A DNA stretch of 10,066 nt, taken from assembly GCA_946478775.1 (NCBI GenBank), contig CAMLDR010000153.1:1-10066 (forward strand), read 5' to 3'. The DNA comes from an uncultured Flavobacteriales bacterium. Its GTDB lineage: Bacteria; Bacteroidota; Bacteroidia; Flavobacteriales; Crocinitomicaceae. Shown one piece after another: positions 7,356 to 10,066 of the stretch; positions within the stretch are counted from its first letter, which is position 1, and each line of letters starts with the position of its first letter. Under the pieces are notes generated by a model that was not told the origin of the DNA, did not search any database, and was given only the letters and a program-made list of their open reading frames with translations. Position numbers and translations under genes: made by a program.

Positions 7356-7417
7356 CTGTGTGTTCTATGTATCTCTGTGGTTTATTTTGAACCACAGAGA
7401 ATATCTATAGCACATAG
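7356..7417. repeat. Imperfect inverted repeat between convergent genes
   Basis: The core is a perfect 11-bp stem, TCTCTGTGGTT (7372-7382) and AACCACAGAGA (7390-7400), with a 7-base loop TATTTTG. Outer arms also pair imperfectly: CTGTGTG (7356-7362) against CACATAG (7411-7417), alternatively CTATGT (7365-7370) against ACATAG (7412-7417). The AACCACAGAG-type word recurs in intergenic repeats of many bacteria, so this is probably a copy of a dispersed element. Lying between two gene ends, it may also slow transcription from either side, though no clear T tract follows on either strand. Confidence 0.65.
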
Positions 7418-7495
7418 TTTTATCAATTTGGTGAGCTTCAATATTGCTGAAGTTATCGCCCCTGCATTATTTCACAGATCCGGCTGTTTGGCCTT

Positions 7496-8014
7496 TTACC
7501 AGACAAAAGCCTCTTCCTGAAACCAGTCACCGCGTACACGCAGTGTCTGTTCAATCATATCCCTTACACATCCTTTACCTCCAAAATAAGGTGACTGATA
7601 GTGCGAAATGTGTTTGATCTCAATCGCAGCATCCTGCGGGCAGGCAGCCATTCCAACGATTTGCATGACCTGGTAATCCGGAAGGTCGTCTCCCATATAA
7701 AGTGCTTCTTCGTCTGTGAATCCGTGTTTTTCCTTTAATTGCTCATAAACTTTCACCTTATGTGATGAGCGCAAATGTACTTCCGTAACACCCAAATGGA
7801 TCAAACTGGTTTTTACATCTTCCGAGTTTCCTCCGGTGATGATAAATACTTTATATCCTTTTTTTACAGCATATTGAATGGCATAACCGTCTTTTGAATT
7901 CAAACCGCGTAACAATTCTCCGTGATACGGGTAAACTGTTCCGTCTGTCAAAACACCATCAATGTCAAAAATAAAGGTGGAAATATGGTTCAGGCGCTCT
8001 TTGTAACTAATCAT
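7496..8014 (-). CDS. HAD-superfamily phosphatase, KdsC-like (KDO 8-phosphate phosphatase family)
   Basis: 172 residues, the usual KdsC length. HAD motifs are complete: FDIDGVLTDG with Asp17 (nucleophile) and Asp19 (acid/base), ITGG with Thr60, a lysine in SSHKVKVYE, and GDDLPD (108-113) for magnesium. The C-terminal GGKGCVRDMIE is typical of KdsC, which lacks a cap domain and forms tetramers. The family removes phosphate from 3-deoxy-D-manno-octulosonate 8-phosphate in the KDO branch of lipid A-core synthesis; in Bacteroidota some members act on KDN 9-phosphate or other nonulosonate phosphates, so the exact substrate is open. It starts one base after the DUF2520 stop codon, so the two are cotranscribed. 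The gene name is withheld because no KDO synthesis gene is nearby. Confidence 0.88.
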   Translation of the reverse strand: MISYKERLNHISTFIFDIDGVLTDGTVYPYHGELLRGLNSKDGYAIQYAVKKGYKVFIITGGNSEDVKTSLIHLGVTEVHLRSSHKVKVYEQLKEKHGFTDEEALYMGDDLPDYQVMQIVGMAACPQDAAIEIKHISHYQSPYFGGKGCVRDMIEQTLRVRGDWFQEEAFVW

Positions 8015-8015
8015 C

Positions 8016-8777
8016 TTATTGGTGGTGTTTGATAATACTTTTTGTCAAGGTCTCGTAGATTTTTTTCTGATCAGGCTCCAATAATTGCAAATGCTTTTTA
8101 ATGGTACTTTGATCGTTGCGCACAGCCGGACCCGTTAAAATATCATGTGGGTTATTCGTTTGGATTTTTTCCATCGTTTGATTGATCAAAGGTTTCAGCC
8201 AGTCAAATTCGATCTGATGCTCTTTACAATAGTGAGCAGCCAGGTCAATGAGGTGATTCGTGAAATTATTGGCAAAAACAGCTGCAACGTGGAGGTATTG
8301 GCGTTTGTCTTCCGATAACTCAATGGCATTTCCACTGAATTCATGGGCAAGGTCCATGAGGAAAGAGTTGAATTTTGCATCCGAAGCTTCAATAAAAAGC
8401 GGCAATCCTTTCCAGTGAATACTTTGGTCAGATTTGAAGCTTTGAAGCGGGTAAAAAGTCCCAACCGGGTATTTTGTTTTCAAGTGGTTCAGGTTTACCG
8501 TTCCTGAAACGGAAACCACCGGAGCATAGTGTGAAACGAGTTGGATCATGTCCACCATTGTATTGTCATTCACGGTGCAAAAGACGAGATCAAAGTCTAT
8601 AAATTCCTTGAAATCATTGGTAAACTGATCATCCTTTACATTCATCGAAGCAGGCAGATTATTCCCCGAACGCGAGTAAATGGTAATATGAGTATGTCCT
8701 AACTCGATCAGGCGCTGTAGGAAATGAACTCCCACATTTCCCATGCCTACAATTCCAATTTTCAATTTCTGGCTCAT
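8016..8777 (-). CDS. Rossmann-fold / DUF2520 protein
   Basis: 253 residues. The N-terminus has a dinucleotide-binding loop, GIVGMGNVG (8-16), followed by a beta-alpha-beta Rossmann domain like that of pyrroline-5-carboxylate and 6-phosphogluconate-type dehydrogenases. FDLVFCTVNDN and VVSVSGTVNL are the later core strands. The C-terminal half matches DUF2520: GTFYPLQSF, LPLFIEASD, HVAAVFANNFTNHL and LTGPAVRND. An NAD(P)-dependent reductase is likely by fold, but no substrate is established for the family. It is the first gene of a two-gene unit with the KdsC-like phosphatase (one-base gap). A TAACTTTG box sits only a few bases before its ATG. Confidence 0.88.
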   Translation of the reverse strand: MSQKLKIGIVGMGNVGVHFLQRLIELGHTHITIYSRSGNNLPASMNVKDDQFTNDFKEFIDFDLVFCTVNDNTMVDMIQLVSHYAPVVSVSGTVNLNHLKTKYPVGTFYPLQSFKSDQSIHWKGLPLFIEASDAKFNSFLMDLAHEFSGNAIELSEDKRQYLHVAAVFANNFTNHLIDLAAHYCKEHQIEFDWLKPLINQTMEKIQTNNPHDILTGPAVRNDQSTIKKHLQLLEPDQKKIYETLTKSIIKHHQ

Positions 8778-8781
8778 GTTC

Positions 8782-8789
8782 CAAAGTTA
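8782..8789 (-). promoter_or_regulatory. Candidate -7 box (TAACTTTG) before the DUF2520 gene
   Basis: On the minus strand TAACTTTG matches TAnnTTTG, and only GAAC separates it from the ATG. If used, the transcript would be leaderless or nearly so. No TTG lies at the usual 17-23 base distance upstream, so the match may be chance. Confidence 0.25.
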
Positions 8790-8809
8790 AAATTATTCAC
8801 AATATAAAA

Positions 8810-8870
8810 TTTGTAGGGACGCGAGGCCTCGCGTCCCTACAAAAAAGGCCTCGCGTCCCTACAAAAAAGG
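8810..8870. repeat. 34-bp loopless palindrome with a 22-bp tandem duplicate of its right half
   Basis: TTGTAGGGACGCGAGG (8811-8826) is followed without a spacer by its exact reverse complement (8827-8842). One more T-A pair extends it to 8810-8843. The right arm plus AAAAGG then recurs exactly: 8827-8848 equals 8849-8870, 22 bases each. The left arm could therefore pair with either right arm. The sequence is far more GC-rich than the flanks and resembles GTAGGGACGC-type intergenic palindromes known from Bacteroidota and cyanobacteria. It lies just past the SecA terminator and ahead of the DUF2520 gene. Confidence 0.9.
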
Positions 8871-8890
8871 CGATTCTTTCGAACCGCCTT
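8863..8890 (-). terminator. Intrinsic terminator of secA
   Basis: On the minus strand AAGGCG (8890-8885) pairs with CGCCTT (8872-8867). After one mismatch, TTC and GAA continue the stem around a 4-base loop. A run of T follows (8868-8863). It starts five bases past the secA stop. The T run lies inside the neighbouring 22-bp repeat. Confidence 0.75.
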
Positions 8891-8895
8891 ATCTT

Positions 8896-10066
8896 TTATT
8901 TTCCGTGACATTGTTTGTATTTCTTTCCGCTTCCGCAAGGACATGGATCATTTCGGCCAATCTTAGGTTCTGTTGAAACGATCGGCTGTTGTTTCTCACG
9001 CTGTGGTGCTGAATTGCGCATGGCTTCTTCATATCCTTCACTTCCGCTGAAACGAGGTGTTTCCGTGGCGGATGAAGTGGATTCGATCTGCGCTTTTTCG
9101 TAATTGTTTTGAGCGACCTCTTTATTTGTAGTTTGGATTTCGTCTATCTGATCTCTTGGAACATCCGCTTTCACAAGGAATTCAACTGTTTCATTGCTTA
9201 AACGCGCATTCATTGCTTTAAACAATTCAAAAGACTCCAATTTGTAGATCAGCAACGGATCTTTTTGTTCGTAAACGGCCTGCTGAACAGAAGTACGCAA
9301 GTCGTCCATTTCACGTAAATGCTCTTTCCACTCATTGTCGATCATTCCCAAAACAATGTTTCGTTCCAATGCACTTGGAACAGAAGCTCCATCAGATTCA
9401 TAAGCTTCTTTTAGGCTCACGACCAAAGGCATTGTTTTTACACCGTCAGTAATAATGAACTGAATATTTTGGTATTGGGACATGGTCTCGAATACATGCT
9501 TGATCTGAGGCATGGAGATTTCAGCCAAACGCTTGTTTTTATTCGTGTAGTATTCCATTACACCATCGTAAAGGTCATTTACAAGGTCATCGTATTTCGA
9601 AGCTTTGAACTGTTCTTCAGAAACAGGAGAATCGATACCAATGATGCGGATCATATCCAGGTTGAAGTTTTCGAATGAACCACCCTGGTGAGTCGTTACC
9701 AATCCTTCAATCACATCGTAGAACATATTGGAAACGTCTACACCCAAACGATCCCCGAATAAAGCATTGTGACGTTTTTTGTAAATAGCTTTACGCTGTG
9801 CATTCATCACGTCATCGTATTCCAATAAACGCTTACGAACACCAAAGTTGTTTTCCTCTACTTTTTTCTGAGCACGTTCGATGGATTTCGAAACCATACT
9901 GTGCTGAATAACTTCTCCTTCTTTTAAACCAAGACGGTCCATGATTTTAGCGATTCGCTCGGAACCGAATTTACGCATCAAATCATCTTCCAGTGAAACA
10001 AAGAAAGTAGAAGTACCCGGATCTCCCTGACGACCGGAACGACCACGCAGCTGTCTGTCGACACGA
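8896..10066 (-). CDS. secA: Protein translocase ATPase SecA, C-terminal part (5' partial)
   Basis: The frame is open to the right edge. The ATG at 9979-9981 is internal, because the codons before it encode conserved SecA sequence: [15 protein letters not shown] (helicase motif VI, 10015-10059), then [19 protein letters not shown]. About 389 residues are present. They cover the end of the second nucleotide-binding domain, the helical scaffold and wing domains ([37 protein letters not shown]), a low-complexity linker, and a C-terminal zinc-binding [13 protein letters not shown] (CxCx8CH) that contacts SecB and ribosomes in the model systems. SecA drives preproteins through SecYEG using ATP. An intrinsic terminator directly follows, so the DUF2520 gene downstream is probably separately transcribed. 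Confidence 0.98.
   Translation of the reverse strand, partial: RVDRQLRGRSGRQGDPGTSTFFVSLEDDLMRKFGSERIAKIMDRLGLKEGEVIQHSMVSKSIERAQKKVEENNFGVRKRLLEYDDVMNAQRKAIYKKRHNALFGDRLGVDVSNMFYDVIEGLVTTHQGGSFENFNLDMIRIIGIDSPVSEEQFKASKYDDLVNDLYDGVMEYYTNKNKRLAEISMPQIKHVFETMSQYQNIQFIITDGVKTMPLVVSLKEAYESDGASVPSALERNIVLGMIDNEWKEHLREMDDLRTSVQQAVYEQKDPLLIYKLESFELFKAMNARLSNETVEFLVKADVPRDQIDEIQTTNKEVAQNNYEKAQIESTSSATETPRFSGSEGYEEAMRNSAPQREKQQPIVSTEPKIGRNDPCPCGSGKKYKQCHGK

Noticed and set aside
8827..8870. CRISPR-like array
   Set aside because: The two 22-base units are directly adjacent with no spacers, and derive from a palindrome.
9979..9981. ATG as the start of secA
   Set aside because: The upstream codons encode the conserved helicase motif VI of SecA, so the gene continues past the window edge.

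Overview
The window looks like a chromosomal segment of a Bacteroidota bacterium, probably a flavobacterium of the Fluviicola/Crocinitomicaceae type. The basis is the protein set: an Rhs protein of Bacteroidota style, a long YkgJ-type cysteine-cluster protein, a DUF2520 Rossmann protein beside a KdsC-type phosphatase, and a SecA with the C-terminal zinc motif. AT-rich leaders, promoter-like TAnnTTTG boxes and the lack of clear Shine-Dalgarno sequences fit the same phylum. The genus is inferred from resemblance only.

Left part (1-3966, + strand): the 3' end of a very large rhs/YD-repeat gene. Its shell and core (to about 2621) are followed by a distinct, more AT-rich tip carrying a GHSQG nucleophile elbow, so the tip is probably a lipase-like alpha/beta-hydrolase. 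A small exported CDC-motif protein follows, with its own candidate promoter; it could be an immunity partner, but this is unproven. Two adjacent intrinsic terminators close this block.

Middle part (3991-7280, + strand): a YkgJ-family cysteine-cluster protein that apparently starts at GTG. Next comes a translationally coupled pair (ATGA overlap) of membrane-anchored envelope proteins, one DUF748/AsmA-like and one with LEA-type-2/WHy-like domains. Although their folded parts look unrelated, both end in nearly the same K/R/E-rich tail.

Right part (7281-10066, - strand): a convergent intergenic region with a large imperfect inverted repeat. Then, read leftward from the right edge: the C-terminal third of SecA, its terminator, a 34-bp loopless palindrome with a 22-bp tandem half-copy, a DUF2520 protein, and a KdsC-like HAD phosphatase one base downstream. 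SecA and KdsC are housekeeping genes for protein export and, probably, surface nonulosonate sugar synthesis.

No rRNA, tRNA, CRISPR array, transposase or integrase was seen. No stretch longer than 300 bases lacks a gene. The best candidates for something new are the Rhs hydrolase tip with its exported neighbour, and the shared charged tail of the DUF748/LEA2 pair.
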